Assembly (NCBI RefSeq): GCF_029428675.1
Contig: NZ_JAJNEL010000001.1
Coordinates: 5,766,001 to 5,830,000, forward strand
Length of the DNA stretch: 64,000 nucleotides
Direction: 5' to 3'
Source: Streptomyces sp. JH14
GTDB lineage: Bacteria; Actinomycetota; Actinomycetes; Streptomycetales; Streptomycetaceae
Below the pieces are notes generated by a model that was given only the letters and a program-made list of their open reading frames with translations, was not told the DNA's origin and ran no database searches. The position numbers and the translations under genes were made by a program. Shown here piece by piece: positions 8,730 to 18,050 of this stretch (position 1 is the stretch's first letter; the number at the start of each line of letters is the position of its first letter).

Positions 8730-9567
8730 GACGTAGCGGGGGCGGTTGGCCGCGCCTCGAGCCGGTAGGACACGACTCTTCGCCAGGTTCGTCAGTCGCG
8801 GCACCGGGCTCGAACCCGCGAGGCGGCCTCGGGGCGTCACCAAGCCGACCGTCTACCTGGTCAGAACTCGAACTCACGACCTCCGCACGATCAGAGACGA
8901 GTACATCGACAGCCGGGCAGCCGCCGACCGGCTCGCTCTCCATATCCAGCGAGCCGGCGGTTCTGGTGTAGTCATCACGCAAGCGCGGCCAGAACCCGCC
9001 ACTTGGCCACTCCGTGCATCGCGGTTGGCCACAACGGCTGACCTGCGCAGACCTGTCAGGCCTCGCCGCCCGCTGTCCGTGTAGCAGACGAGGTTGGTGT
9101 TGTCGGGGTGCAGTCGCAGCCCGACTTCCCCCATCCCCGCTTCGAGCGCCGCCCACGATTGGCATGCTTGACGCTCGGTCACCTGGTGCGCCCGAGGATC
9201 TTGGTTCAGAGGTGTGGGCAGCAGAACTTGAAAAGCTCTTCCTCCGGGTGGATGTCGGATTCCCGCGGGTCGTGCTGCGGCAGCGGATGTACGACTACGC
9301 GCGGACTGCTGGGTCGGTCGGGAAAAGCGGCTGGCAGCCGGCGGAATCCACAGGTCACAGCATGCAGGACGGGCCACAGCGTCTGCGTGAAGCACCGCAG
9401 TTCAGCGGCCGGACTCGGGCTTTCACACGGAACAGGCGCGCAGGCGGCGCGTGTCGCCGTTGTGACATGTCGCAGTTGTGTCACGTGAGGCCAGTGACAC
9501 GTCCGGCTTCGTCAGCGGATTCTTTCGCGCAGGTTGTGACACCATCTGGACGAAAGGTCTTCAGCTG
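8730..9567. other. gene-poor stretch with a retroelement scrap
   Basis: More than 800 bp lacks an intact gene. Apart from the reverse-transcriptase scrap near 9060-9155, open frames on both strands have no start signals or family resemblance. Two TTCGA-containing segments (8804-8880) look superficially like tRNA T-arms but their stems do not pair. The final 100 bp should contain the promoter of the large subtilase gene. Confidence 0.5.
9060..9155 (-). pseudogene. relic of a group II intron reverse transcriptase/maturase
   Basis: In one minus-strand frame the peptide GEVGLRLHPDNTNLVCYTDS, continuing GRRG, closely follows the conserved block of LtrA-type reverse transcriptases in which L-x-L-H-P-x-K-T is followed by a VYC..D...RRG pattern. 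Only about 32 residues are recognisable, no YADD catalytic box or maturase domain is nearby, and the usual Lys is Asn here. It is a degraded scrap, not a working element. Confidence 0.55.
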
Positions 9568-12500
9568 ATGACATGGACCCGCCTGACGGCGGCTATATCG
9601 ACAGGGTTGATGCTGGTCGCCGGAGGCGTGCCGGCGACCGCCGAGACGCGAACGGCGGCCATGGGGACCGACACTCGTCCCACCGACGTGTCGGGGGCTC
9701 ACTCCGCGACCGTCCGGCTGGTGACCGGTGACCGGGTCACCGTGACGCCGTTGCCCGGCGGACGGCACACCGCCTCGGTGCAGCCCGGACCGGGACGCGA
9801 GCGTGTCGTGTTCCGGACGTTGGAGCAAAAAGGGTCGCTGACGGTGCTTCCGTCGGACGCGATGGACCTGGTGATGGCCGGCACGCTGGACCGTCGGCTC
9901 TTCGACGTGACGGCCCTGATCGCCCAGGGCTATGACCAGGACCACGCCTCCGCGCTCCCGCTCATCGTCTCCTCCGGCGCCACCTCGGACGTGGCGAAGA
10001 CGACCGCGCAGTCCGAGCGGGCGGCGGCCACGGTGTCCGACCGACTGGCCGCGCTCAACCTTTCCTCGGCTCCGGCCCGCAACCTGCCCAGCATCGGCGC
10101 CCGGTCGCTGCGGGTCGCCGACGACGACCTGGGCAGTTTCTGGAAGACACTGCTGCCCGGCGATACGACGGGCGCGCCCCGGATCGCCGCCACTCCCCGC
10201 ATCTGGCTGGACGGCAAGGTCAAGGCCGTTCTGGACCGAAGCACCGCGCAGATCAACGCGCCGACAGCCTGGAAAGCCGGTTACGAGGGCCAGGGCGTGA
10301 AGGTGGCGATCCTGGACACCGGTATCGACGCGAACCACCCCGACCTGGCCGGACGCATCACCGAGGCCAAGAACTTCTCCGACAGCACGAACACCGACGA
10401 CCACTTCGGCCACGGCACGCACGTCGCCTCGATCGTCGGCGGCACGGGTGCCGCGTCCTCCGGGACCCGCCGCGGTGTCGCGTCGAAGGCCGACCTGCTG
10501 GTCGGCAAGGTGCTGGGCGACGACGGCTCAGGCTCCGAGTCGCAGGTCATCGACGGCATGGAATGGGCGGCCGCCCAGCACGCCAAGGTCGTCAACATGA
10601 GCCTCGGCGCGGACATGCAGACCGATGGCACCGACCCGATGAGCCAGGCCGTCAACACCCTGACCGCGTCCACCGACACGCTCTTCGTCATCGCCGCGGG
10701 CAACGCAGGCCCGGGTCCGTCCACCGTCGGTTCGCCGGGGGCGGCCGACGCGGCGCTGACCGTCGGGGCCGTCGACCGCGACGACTCCCTCGCCTCCTTC
10801 TCCAGCCGAGGCCCCCGCTTCGGTGACGGGGCGGTCAAGCCCGATGTGACCGCTCCCGGCGTCGGCATCGTGGCCGCCCGCGCGTCCGGCACCACCATGG
10901 GCACCCCGGTCGACGCCAACTACACTGCCGCGTCCGGTACTTCGATGGCGACCCCGCATGTCGCCGGCGCCGCCGCGCTGCTGGCGCAGCAGCACCCGAA
11001 CTGGGGCGCGCAGCAGCTCAAGGACGCCCTGGTCAGCACCTCGCACACGGTGTCCGGCACCAAGGTGACCGAGCAGGGGGGCGGCCGCATCGACCTGGCC
11101 ACCGCCATGGGCCCCGTCACGGCCACCGGCAGCGTGCTGCTCCCGGCCGTGGAGACCGGAGCGGCGGGCGGCGTTCGCAACGCCGCCACCGTCCGCTACT
11201 CCAACACCGGTGACCGCGAGGTCACGCTCTCCCTGGCCGCGGCCCTGGCCACCGGCACCGGCCGGGTCCTGCCCGCCGGCGTCGTCGCCGCCGGCTCCGG
11301 CACCCTGAAGCTGGCGCCCGGCGCCACGGCCGAGGTGCCGCTGCGCGTCGACGCGGCGAAGGCCACCCGCGGCAACTACTACGGCTACCTCACCGCGAAG
11401 TCCGCCGACGGCACCGTGGTCGCCCACACCACCGTCTCCCTGAGCATGCACGCACCCAAGCACAAGCTCACCGTGGTCGCCCGCGACCGCGACGGCAAGG
11501 TCATCGAGGGCGCCGCGCCGGTGATCTGGGGCGCCGACGGATTCGTGGACTACACGAGCGTGCAGCCGGCCGTTGCCGAGGTCGAGGAGGGCACCTACCA
11601 GCTCAGCTTCGGCACCTTGGACAGGGCCGCCGACGGCCAGGAGCTGCGAGAGGTGGTCAACCCGGAGGTGAAGGTAACCAAGGACACGACGGTGACGCTC
11701 GACGCCTCCAAGGTCACCGAGGTGAAGATCCGCACGCCACGCCCCGCCGAACAGCGCGGCATCCTCAGCTACCAGACGTACCGGAAGATCGACGGCAACG
11801 GCCTGATCCAGGGCGTGATGTTCTTCGACATCGCCAAGCGGCTCTACGTCAGCCCCACCGCGCGCGTCACGGACGGCGACTTCGAGTACACCTCGCGCTG
11901 GCAGATGGTGGCCCCGCAGCTGCGGGCGAAGGTCTCCGGCAGCTCGCTGGGCTTCACCCCGTACTACGTGAACGCCTCCCCGGCCTTCAGCGACAAGGGA
12001 GCACGGCTGACCGCCGTGGACGCCGGCAAGGGTACGGCCGCCGACCTGAGCGCCGCACACGTGCGCGGCAAACTGGCCGTCGTCCGCTGGGACTTCTCCG
12101 ACGACCGGGCGCTCGCGAAGGCCGCGGCGGACGCCGGGGCCAAGGCGCTGATGCTGGTCGTGGAGGACGGCTTCTACCCCTGGACGCGGTGGAGCCCGAC
12201 CGGTGACCGGATCGCCCTGCCCACCATGCGTGCCGGCACGGCGGAGGGCACCGCGGTGCTCAAGAGCATCAAGCAGCGCGCCACCACGGTGGAGTTCTCC
12301 GGCACGGTGCGCAGCCCGTACCTGTACGACGTGATGCAGGTCGCCAAGGGTTCGGTTCCCAAGAACCTGGTGTACACCGTCTCCGAGCACGAGAGCGCGG
12401 TGGTCCGCAGCACCTACACCCGCACGGGTGCGTCGCCTTGGGCGAGCGAGCAGCGTTTCGGGTGGCGGCCGTACCAGGACACCGCCTGGAACCAGTACAG

Positions 12501-13419
12501 CCGTGAGGTGCCGACAGGCCTGGAGCGTGTGGAGTACGTGACCGGCGGCGACACGTTGTGGCGCCACACCGTGCACCACAATGTCGTCTTCGGCATGGAC
12601 ATTCCGCTGGGGGCCGGCATGCACAATGTGCCGCGCACCTACCGGGCCGGTCAGCACGCCACGGAGCGATGGTTCGGCGCGGTGGTCCGCCCCTCGATCC
12701 CGCGTGGTGTGGGCTTGCCGTCGGTACGCAACGGCAACACCCTGTCCGTCTACGTGCCGGAGTTCAACGACTCCGGCGACGGCCACTGGTCGTTCTACGA
12801 GCTCGGCGGTTTCGGCGGTATAGGCGGTATAGGCGCCGGAGCCGGTGCCAGGGCCGGGGTGGCCGCGGTGGACGACACGGCCACGGCCGTGCTGTACCGC
12901 AACGGTCAGCAGATCGCCGACTCGCGCCAGGGCGCGTGGGGCGACTTCGAGGTGCCCGCGGGTGACGCCGAGTTCCGGATGGACCTGGCGACCACCCGCG
13001 TTCAGGACGACTGGCGCTTCGGCACCGGCACGCGCACCTCGTGGACGTTCCGCTCGGGCACCACAGCCGACGCTGCGCTGCTGCCGATGCTCCAGGTCGA
13101 CTACGACGTGCCGGTCGACGCCCGCAACACGGTGGGCCCGCAGCGCAAGCACACAATCGGCCTGAACGTCCGCATGCAGGACGGCATGGCCGCGCCGCGC
13201 GGCGTGACGCTGAAGGTCGAGACGTCCTACGACGACGGGCGCACCTGGACCACCTCCACCACCGCCCGCAAGGGCAGCGGCTTCACCGCCACCGTGGAGC
13301 GGCCGGCCCAGGTGCACGGCGACGCCTATGTCACGCTGCGCGTGACCGCGAAGGACGCGGCCGGCAACACCGTCCAGCAGACGGTGGACCGCGCCTACTT
13401 GCAGCGCGGCGCCGCATGA
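9568..13419 (+). CDS. very large secreted subtilisin-like serine protease (S8)
   Basis: This gene encodes 1283 residues. ATG 9568 is chosen because it begins a standard signal peptide (MTWTRLTAAISTGLMLVAGG, ending near PATAE) and has GAAAGG upstream. After a propeptide-like region (about 40-215) comes the S8 catalytic domain with the complete triad: Asp250 in VAILDTGIDANHPDL, His282 in GHGTHVASI and Ser459 in GTSMATPHVAG, plus the oxyanion Asn in VIAAGNAGPGP. A PA-like segment (about 790-880) lies in the long C-terminal half, which also has beta-rich repeats and a short Gly/Ile repeat (FGGIGGIGAGAG) near residue 1085. It should be an extracellular protease active on proteins or peptides. A second family member of the same size lies at 29853. 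It is monocistronic with a strong terminator. Confidence 0.93.
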   Translation: MTWTRLTAAISTGLMLVAGGVPATAETRTAAMGTDTRPTDVSGAHSATVRLVTGDRVTVTPLPGGRHTASVQPGPGRERVVFRTLEQKGSLTVLPSDAMDLVMAGTLDRRLFDVTALIAQGYDQDHASALPLIVSSGATSDVAKTTAQSERAAATVSDRLAALNLSSAPARNLPSIGARSLRVADDDLGSFWKTLLPGDTTGAPRIAATPRIWLDGKVKAVLDRSTAQINAPTAWKAGYEGQGVKVAILDTGIDANHPDLAGRITEAKNFSDSTNTDDHFGHGTHVASIVGGTGAASSGTRRGVASKADLLVGKVLGDDGSGSESQVIDGMEWAAAQHAKVVNMSLGADMQTDGTDPMSQAVNTLTASTDTLFVIAAGNAGPGPSTVGSPGAADAALTVGAVDRDDSLASFSSRGPRFGDGAVKPDVTAPGVGIVAARASGTTMGTPVDANYTAASGTSMATPHVAGAAALLAQQHPNWGAQQLKDALVSTSHTVSGTKVTEQGGGRIDLATAMGPVTATGSVLLPAVETGAAGGVRNAATVRYSNTGDREVTLSLAAALATGTGRVLPAGVVAAGSGTLKLAPGATAEVPLRVDAAKATRGNYYGYLTAKSADGTVVAHTTVSLSMHAPKHKLTVVARDRDGKVIEGAAPVIWGADGFVDYTSVQPAVAEVEEGTYQLSFGTLDRAADGQELREVVNPEVKVTKDTTVTLDASKVTEVKIRTPRPAEQRGILSYQTYRKIDGNGLIQGVMFFDIAKRLYVSPTARVTDGDFEYTSRWQMVAPQLRAKVSGSSLGFTPYYVNASPAFSDKGARLTAVDAGKGTAADLSAAHVRGKLAVVRWDFSDDRALAKAAADAGAKALMLVVEDGFYPWTRWSPTGDRIALPTMRAGTAEGTAVLKSIKQRATTVEFSGTVRSPYLYDVMQVAKGSVPKNLVYTVSEHESAVVRSTYTRTGASPWASEQRFGWRPYQDTAWNQYSREVPTGLERVEYVTGGDTLWRHTVHHNVVFGMDIPLGAGMHNVPRTYRAGQHATERWFGAVVRPSIPRGVGLPSVRNGNTLSVYVPEFNDSGDGHWSFYELGGFGGIGGIGAGAGARAGVAAVDDTATAVLYRNGQQIADSRQGAWGDFEVPAGDAEFRMDLATTRVQDDWRFGTGTRTSWTFRSGTTADAALLPMLQVDYDVPVDARNTVGPQRKHTIGLNVRMQDGMAAPRGVTLKVETSYDDGRTWTTSTTARKGSGFTATVERPAQVHGDAYVTLRVTAKDAAGNTVQQTVDRAYLQRGAA

Positions 13420-13460
13420 GTCGCCGAGCACGTTAGCGCGGACCGACCGGACTGAACCGA

Positions 13461-13496
13461 GGCGGGTGTCAGGGACTATGGACCCTGACACCCGCC
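13461..13496 (+). terminator. strong terminator after the first subtilase
   Basis: GGCGGGTGTCAGGG and CCCTGACACCCGCC form a perfect 14-bp stem with an 8-base loop, 42 bp beyond the protease stop codon. There is no T-run, as is common in Streptomyces. Confidence 0.8.
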
Positions 13497-13988
13497 GCGC
13501 CGTCGGATTCGCGCCGGTCTCGGCCGGTCAGTCTCCATGACCCTGCTACGGGGAGCGGCCCAGGAGGAAGGAAAGGGATCCTGACCTGCGGCTGAATCAG
13601 ATGTCGCGGAAGAGACCAGCCAGCCCTGTGGGCTGCCGCGATGGGTGGCTGCGGGGCGCTGACCTGCGCAGATGGTCTTTCAGCTGTTTCACGGTCATGC
13701 GCGTTGATGCGGCTGGAAGTCCCTACTGCTTCAGGAACCCGGCCACTGGAAGCTGGCTGTCCGCCGTGTACACCAACGGCGACAAGGTGAACGCGTGCGG
13801 CTGAACCGGCCGGGGCTGTGTAGACGGTGGCCGGCGCGGTCCGCACCGGCCACTACCGGTGACTGATCAGGCAGGGAGACGGTTCAACCCCGGCGTTGCA
13901 GGCAGACCCGCCCCCCGTCAGCTCAGTGTCCACGGCGACTTCCGGTCCTACGGTCGCCACGCCCAACATCCCACGAGAAGGAAGTGCC
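13497..13988. other. intergenic stretch with one doubtful small ORF
   Basis: The region lies between the protease terminator and the peptidoglycan-binding protein gene. An open frame at 13601-13804 ends with a secreted-protein-like tail (CFRNPATGSWLSAVYTNGDK, then VNACG), which may be the end of a decayed exported protein; its N-terminal part is not protein-like. The last 60 bp contain the promoter and GAGAAGGAAG ribosome-binding site of the next gene. Confidence 0.35.
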
Positions 13989-14480
13989 ATGAGAACAAAG
14001 ATTCTCCGAAAGACGCTCGTTCCCACCGCCGTCGCCGTGGCTCTCGCGGTCGGCACCCTCGCCGGCGCAGCACCCGGCTACGCGGCACCGCAGCCTGCCA
14101 CCACCGCGCGGGTGACCCAACCGGCCATGGCCGAGGGCGATGTCGGGGCGCAGGCCGTCGTCAACCTCGGCCTGACCGTCCGAAAGGCCAAGGGCGTACA
14201 GACCTGGCTCAAACGGTTTCACGGTCCCTACAACGGCCCTATCGACGGCGCATTGGGATCCAACAGCTGGATTGGGATACAGCAGGTTCTGGCCCTCTAC
14301 AACGGCTACGAGGGCGACATCGACGGGATCCCCGGCACTCAGACCAAGATGGCTCTGCAGCGCTTCCTGAACTACGAGGGCTACAACGCCGGCAAGGTCG
14401 ACGGCATCTGGGGTTCTCAGAGCACGAACGCCTGGGGCGACTTCGCCGACGCCATGGTCGACTACTACAACATCCCCTGA
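13989..14480 (+). CDS. secreted peptidoglycan-binding-domain protein
   Basis: A 163-residue protein starting at ATG 13989 (GAGAAGGAAG upstream). Residues 1-35 form a signal peptide ending GYAAP. After a short Ala/Thr linker, residues about 60-160 form three short repeats of the PG_binding_1 type: GPIDGALGSNSWIGIQ, GDIDGIPGTQTKMALQ and GKVDGIWGSQSTNAWG, each with the characteristic D-G-x-x-G pattern. There is no catalytic domain, so it is likely a wall-associated binding protein or one half of a two-protein system. Downstream sequence turns abruptly into an IS256 scrap, so the original neighbourhood is lost. Confidence 0.85.
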   Translation: MRTKILRKTLVPTAVAVALAVGTLAGAAPGYAAPQPATTARVTQPAMAEGDVGAQAVVNLGLTVRKAKGVQTWLKRFHGPYNGPIDGALGSNSWIGIQQVLALYNGYEGDIDGIPGTQTKMALQRFLNYEGYNAGKVDGIWGSQSTNAWGDFADAMVDYYNIP

Positions 14481-14535
14481 CGAAGGGGAGCCCGGCGGAG
14501 CTCTCTGCGCCCGGTCTGCCGTCCAACGACTGCGG

Positions 14536-14690
14536 TTGACCGGGAGTGAGAGGAGGGAGCTGCTGGCGTTCTTCGACATCCCCGCTGAGCACTGGATCCA
14601 TCTGCGTACCACCAACCCGATCGAGTCCACCTTCGCCACCGTCCGTCTCCGTACCAGGGCCGCGAAGGGAGCTGGAGCTCGGGCCAGTTT
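14536..14690 (+). pseudogene. IS256-family transposase C-terminal fragment
   Basis: About 50 residues match the conserved C-terminal block of IS256-type transposases: ERRELLAFFDIPAEHWIHLR followed by TTNPIESTFATVR. Everything before it is missing and the frame leaves the transposase pattern at about 14690, exactly where the truncated nucleotidyltransferase on the other strand begins. It is an insertion/deletion scar. Confidence 0.8.
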
Positions 14691-14699
14691 GATGACGCG

Positions 14700-15071
14700 C
14701 TTGCCGTTGCGTCCGTAGACGACGCTACCTACGTACTCGCCGCCTGGCACCGTGGCGTCGTAGGCCACCCACTTGAAGCACGGCACCACGTCGATGCTGG
14801 GACGGCTGCCCACAACTTCCGGAACGTACAAGGTGAGGTTGTGGTCTGTGTCCATCCAGCCGAAATGGTTGGTGAGCGCTTCCTCAACCTCCCGGCGGAG
14901 CTTCTGCCGAGTCCACGGTCCCGCGTAGCTGGCCCGCTGCCCGAACCACCAAGCTGCCAGCCCCTCCGTATGGAAGGGGTCGTTGAGTTTCACCATGATG
15001 TCGACGTCGCTGTCCCCGCGGACGTTGGTGTTGTTGGGGTACGAAACGGTGTTGGTGCCGACCTCGACCAT
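14700..15071 (-). pseudogene. truncated CD-NTase-like nucleotidyltransferase
   Basis: A minus-strand frame of about 125 residues carries the nucleotidyltransferase pattern of CBASS-type cyclases: SYPNNTNVRGDSDVDIMV with the two metal-binding Asp residues, then YAGPWTRQKLRREVEEAL, and RPSIDVVPCFKW with a candidate third Asp. The canonical GS before the N-x-T-N-V motif is degraded, the N-terminal helix is missing, and the C-terminus is cut by the IS256 scrap at about 14690. Intact relatives make cyclic oligonucleotide signals in anti-phage defence; this copy should be inactive, and no effector gene is visible beside it. Confidence 0.6.
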
Positions 15072-15306
15072 GAACTACCCGAGCGTCGCAGTCGAAACGG
15101 GCAGCCTCTATCTGGTCGGGCGCGATCATCGTCTGTACCTGCTGCGGCTGTTCATGCCCTGCGAGGTGTGCGAGAAGTGCCGGAGGTGGTCGACCTTCCA
15201 CGGAGACAAAGTGAAGGGCCAACTGGTCCAGAAGAGTCTCGAGCACGGTCATCACTACACCTACAGGTCCGACGTTGCGGTTCTCCAGCAGGCGGGCTTG
15301 ATGTGA
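15070..15306 (+). CDS. possible small protein, unknown
   Basis: ATG 15070 opens a 78-residue frame whose composition is protein-like (LYLVGRDHRLYLLRLFMPCE, VCEKCRRW, HHYTYRSDVAVLQQAGLM). A C-x-x-C-x-x-C type cluster near residues 35-41 could bind metal. There is no clear ribosome-binding site and the frame starts opposite the nucleotidyltransferase relic, so it may itself be the tail of a broken gene. No family recognised. Confidence 0.3.
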   Translation: MNYPSVAVETGSLYLVGRDHRLYLLRLFMPCEVCEKCRRWSTFHGDKVKGQLVQKSLEHGHHYTYRSDVAVLQQAGLM

Positions 15307-15826
15307 CCGCTGCCGCGTCGGCAATCGTCAGCCGTATGTGACCGCATGGAGCCTTCCGCGGGCCGAGACCCGTCAACCGACCCCGAGGTGGGCTCACTGG
15401 CTCATCGACGCGGCCCGTATGCGACTAATTGACCAGCTCGTCTATCCCTTCGAGGTGTCGAGCCTGCCAAAAGCCCTCGGCGACGGCACCTGGTACACCG
15501 TGTCCGCCACCGAGACCGCTCTGCATCTTCGGACCGTGTAACAGCGCTTCCAACCATCACAAGAGCAGCGACAGAGCCCGTTTACCCGTACCCGACTGAG
15601 CACATGACCGAGCACGCCGCCACTCCGCGCTGAATCCGTCACGCGACCGGCCTCCGCCTCACGCGCCACCTTCGCCAGACAAACAGACGGACCTGGTGGC
15701 CGGGGCCGGGCAGACGCCCCGTGAGCCAGTCGTCCTGCTTGAGGGCAAGTCCATAAGACTTCTTATGGATCATGTACGGCGAGGGGCTCCGCCTCCGGGA
15801 AGATCACTTCGGCGGGTCTTGCCCGT
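15307..15826. other. decayed region, no intact gene
   Basis: One open frame (15338-15541) gives a peptide with a plausible stretch (HWLIDAARMRLIDQLVYPFE) but no start signals, and may be the residue of a lost gene. A short palindrome-like ATAAGACTTCTTAT lies near 15751. Nothing else is recognisable before the ATPase gene that ends at 15827. Confidence 0.35.
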
Positions 15827-17905
15827 TTACCGGTGCGTGCTCAGCTGGCTCTCGTTCTCGTGCAACGGGGAGGCTGCCGGTTGCCCGGTGCTCTCCCGCC
15901 GCCAGAGCGCCTCGCCCAGCCGCTCGTGCGCGCTCTGGAGGTGGCGGCGGTAGGTGCTGTAGGGCAGCCCGAGGCGTTCGGCGGCGGCCATCTGGGTGGG
16001 CACCCGATGGAAGTAGGTGGTGGCGATGACGCGGTGCAGTTTCGCTGCCCGCGGTTCCGTGCGCAGGTCGTCGACGACATCGGTGAGCAGGTCGCGTAGC
16101 ATCTCCACGGCGCGCTCCGCGCTGTACCCCGGCCGGCTGGTCAGCATCGTGGTCTGCCGCAGCGGGTTGGCCGCGAGATCGTCCTCCCGGTGCCAGTCGC
16201 GCAGCGCGGCTCGCACGGCGGTGGTGAAGTCTGCGCGCGCCAGCGTGGTGACAGGAACCGAGGTGGCAGGGGCCGGTCCTGTCTCGGTGAGCGCGCCGGG
16301 CTGGGTGCGCTCGAACCAGACCGACAGCGGTGTCTCACGCCAGTCGCAGGCGAACAGGGCGTAGGTGTACCCGTTGGGCCACGGCAGTTCAGAGATCCGC
16401 GTGTGGCCCAGATGGTGCATCAGCGGCTCCCACAGGTCGGGAAGCGGACTGATCATGAGCGACCAGGCCAGTCCGTCGGAGCGGATCCAGTCCGTGCAGA
16501 TCCGCAGCTGCATCAGGTGCTGCACCGGCGAGATCCCGCCGTAGGCGGGCGGGTAGACGAAGAATCGGGCCAGCATCAGGTGCTGGCCCGGGCGCATCGT
16601 GCTGGTTCGCTGCGTGTGCTCCCAGGCCTGGTCGAGGATCGGGTCGATGGCCAGCTCATCGGCGCCGGGCCGGGTCACCCTCAGCCAGGTCATGAATGCG
16701 GCAGGCTCGCCGGTCACCGAGTCGCGGTAGATCCAGAAGGCCTCAGGCTGCTTCTTCAGCCAGAAGTCGGCGATCACCGCGGACTGCGGCCCCTCCGCCT
16801 CGGTAACCAGGCGGTGGATGGCATCGTGGTCGCCCGGCCGGAGGGTGTCCTCGTGGAAGTCACCCTCCCGTCGCATCTGGAAGTACTCCCCCATCGGGCC
16901 GTAGCGCTTGAGGTAGGTCAGCTCGCGTATCGCGATCAGTGCCTCGTCCGCCGGTGCGGTGCGCGCCTGCTCGAGCAGGACGTGTCCCAGGCGGCGGTGC
17001 ATCTCCTTGTACCCTTGCGGATCGCGCCAGCGCAGATCCGCATCGATCGCGTCGCTGACGAGGTCGTGCAGGAACATCCCCTGCCGGCCCCAGTCGGCGA
17101 TGGGCAGGCGCCGCAGCCAGGTGAACATCTCCGCGCTCCGCTCGGGCCCCACCATCGCGCGCAGCAGTCCTTCGGTGGTGGTCATCGCATGAGCCGCCAC
17201 CTCCAGGGCGAGCCGGTGCACAGGGGAGGGGACGTCGCCGACCATCTGGGACAGCAGCCTGGTCAGCACATCGGGCGTCGGAGCCCAGCTGGATCCTTCC
17301 CCGCTCTCCGCAATGCTCGCGGCCAGACTCAGCGCCAAAGGGTGGCCGCCGGCGAAGCCCAGGACCTGTTCGCGCAGGGCTGGCGTCAGATCCCGCAGTT
17401 CCAGCAGCTGTGCGGCCTCATACGGGTCCAAGTCGCCCAGCGGCATGACAGCGAGCACCTCGCGCCAAGCGAGATCCGCGCTCCAGGTGGAGCTGGGCCC
17501 CTCCCGCCCGGCCAGCACCACCAGGTTCCGCGTGGACAGGCCGGGCAGGAACCGGTCCCGCAGCCACCCCTCCAGCCCCTGGCAGTGTTCGAACGCGTCG
17601 ATGAGCAGCACCGCGTCCGGGTCCGCACCGGCCACTTCCGCCTCCAGACCTGCGGGGGAGGGGTCGATCAGCCGGCCGTTCACCTCGACGACCGGCCTTC
17701 CTGCCGTCCGGCTCTCGTCGGCGAACCTGCGCAGCAACGTCGACTTCCCCACCCCGCCGGGACCGTGGACGTAGATGACCGCAGGTGCGTCCACGACGCC
17801 GGACAGAGCTTGCCGGAACATCGCGAGTTCCTCCGCCCTGCCCACGAAGGAGCGCTCGCGTGCCCACCGCAGTCGCTCGGCCAGACTTTCCGCATCACGT
17901 CTCAT
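15827..17905 (-). CDS. AAA/STAND-like ATPase regulator with C-terminal HTH-like region
   Basis: A protein of 692 residues from ATG 17905 (an in-frame GTG at 17923 is the alternative; neither has a strong ribosome-binding site). The N-terminus has a FVGRAEELAMFRQAL entry motif and a Walker A loop HGPGGVGKST near residues 47-56, then a Walker B-like AVLLIDAFEHC and sensor-like NLVVLAGREGP, as in STAND regulators. The middle third is helical. The C-terminus (about 625-685: QMAAAERLGLPYSTYRRHL) looks like a helix-turn-helix, so this could be an ATP-dependent regulator. It is divergent from a LysR gene. A shortened, frameshifted paralogue lies at about 33778-34101. The ligand and targets are unknown. 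Confidence 0.75.
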   Translation of the reverse strand: MRRDAESLAERLRWARERSFVGRAEELAMFRQALSGVVDAPAVIYVHGPGGVGKSTLLRRFADESRTAGRPVVEVNGRLIDPSPAGLEAEVAGADPDAVLLIDAFEHCQGLEGWLRDRFLPGLSTRNLVVLAGREGPSSTWSADLAWREVLAVMPLGDLDPYEAAQLLELRDLTPALREQVLGFAGGHPLALSLAASIAESGEGSSWAPTPDVLTRLLSQMVGDVPSPVHRLALEVAAHAMTTTEGLLRAMVGPERSAEMFTWLRRLPIADWGRQGMFLHDLVSDAIDADLRWRDPQGYKEMHRRLGHVLLEQARTAPADEALIAIRELTYLKRYGPMGEYFQMRREGDFHEDTLRPGDHDAIHRLVTEAEGPQSAVIADFWLKKQPEAFWIYRDSVTGEPAAFMTWLRVTRPGADELAIDPILDQAWEHTQRTSTMRPGQHLMLARFFVYPPAYGGISPVQHLMQLRICTDWIRSDGLAWSLMISPLPDLWEPLMHHLGHTRISELPWPNGYTYALFACDWRETPLSVWFERTQPGALTETGPAPATSVPVTTLARADFTTAVRAALRDWHREDDLAANPLRQTTMLTSRPGYSAERAVEMLRDLLTDVVDDLRTEPRAAKLHRVIATTYFHRVPTQMAAAERLGLPYSTYRRHLQSAHERLGEALWRRESTGQPAASPLHENESQLSTHR

Positions 17906-18050
17906 GGGCCGCAATATAGCCACCGGATCAGAACACTTTTTATGACTGAAGAACGTGATGCCTACTTTCGTTATAGCCGCTGGTGCGAGAGGGCCCGGCA
18001 GGACTCAAGCGTGCTTTGCTATGCCTGTGGTGCATGAGAAACGCGGTGGC

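Noticed and set aside
8804..8880. Two tRNA T-arm-like segments (TTCGAG contexts, minus strand)
   Set aside because: The five-base stems do not pair properly and no acceptor, D or anticodon arms can be folded around them.
12800..12870. Short GGI/GAG repeat in the first subtilase as a tandem-repeat mobile signal
   Set aside because: It is a small in-frame glycine-rich linker within an intact gene.
10528..13491. A 987-residue open frame on the minus strand
   Set aside because: Antisense to the first subtilase, no recognisable domain.
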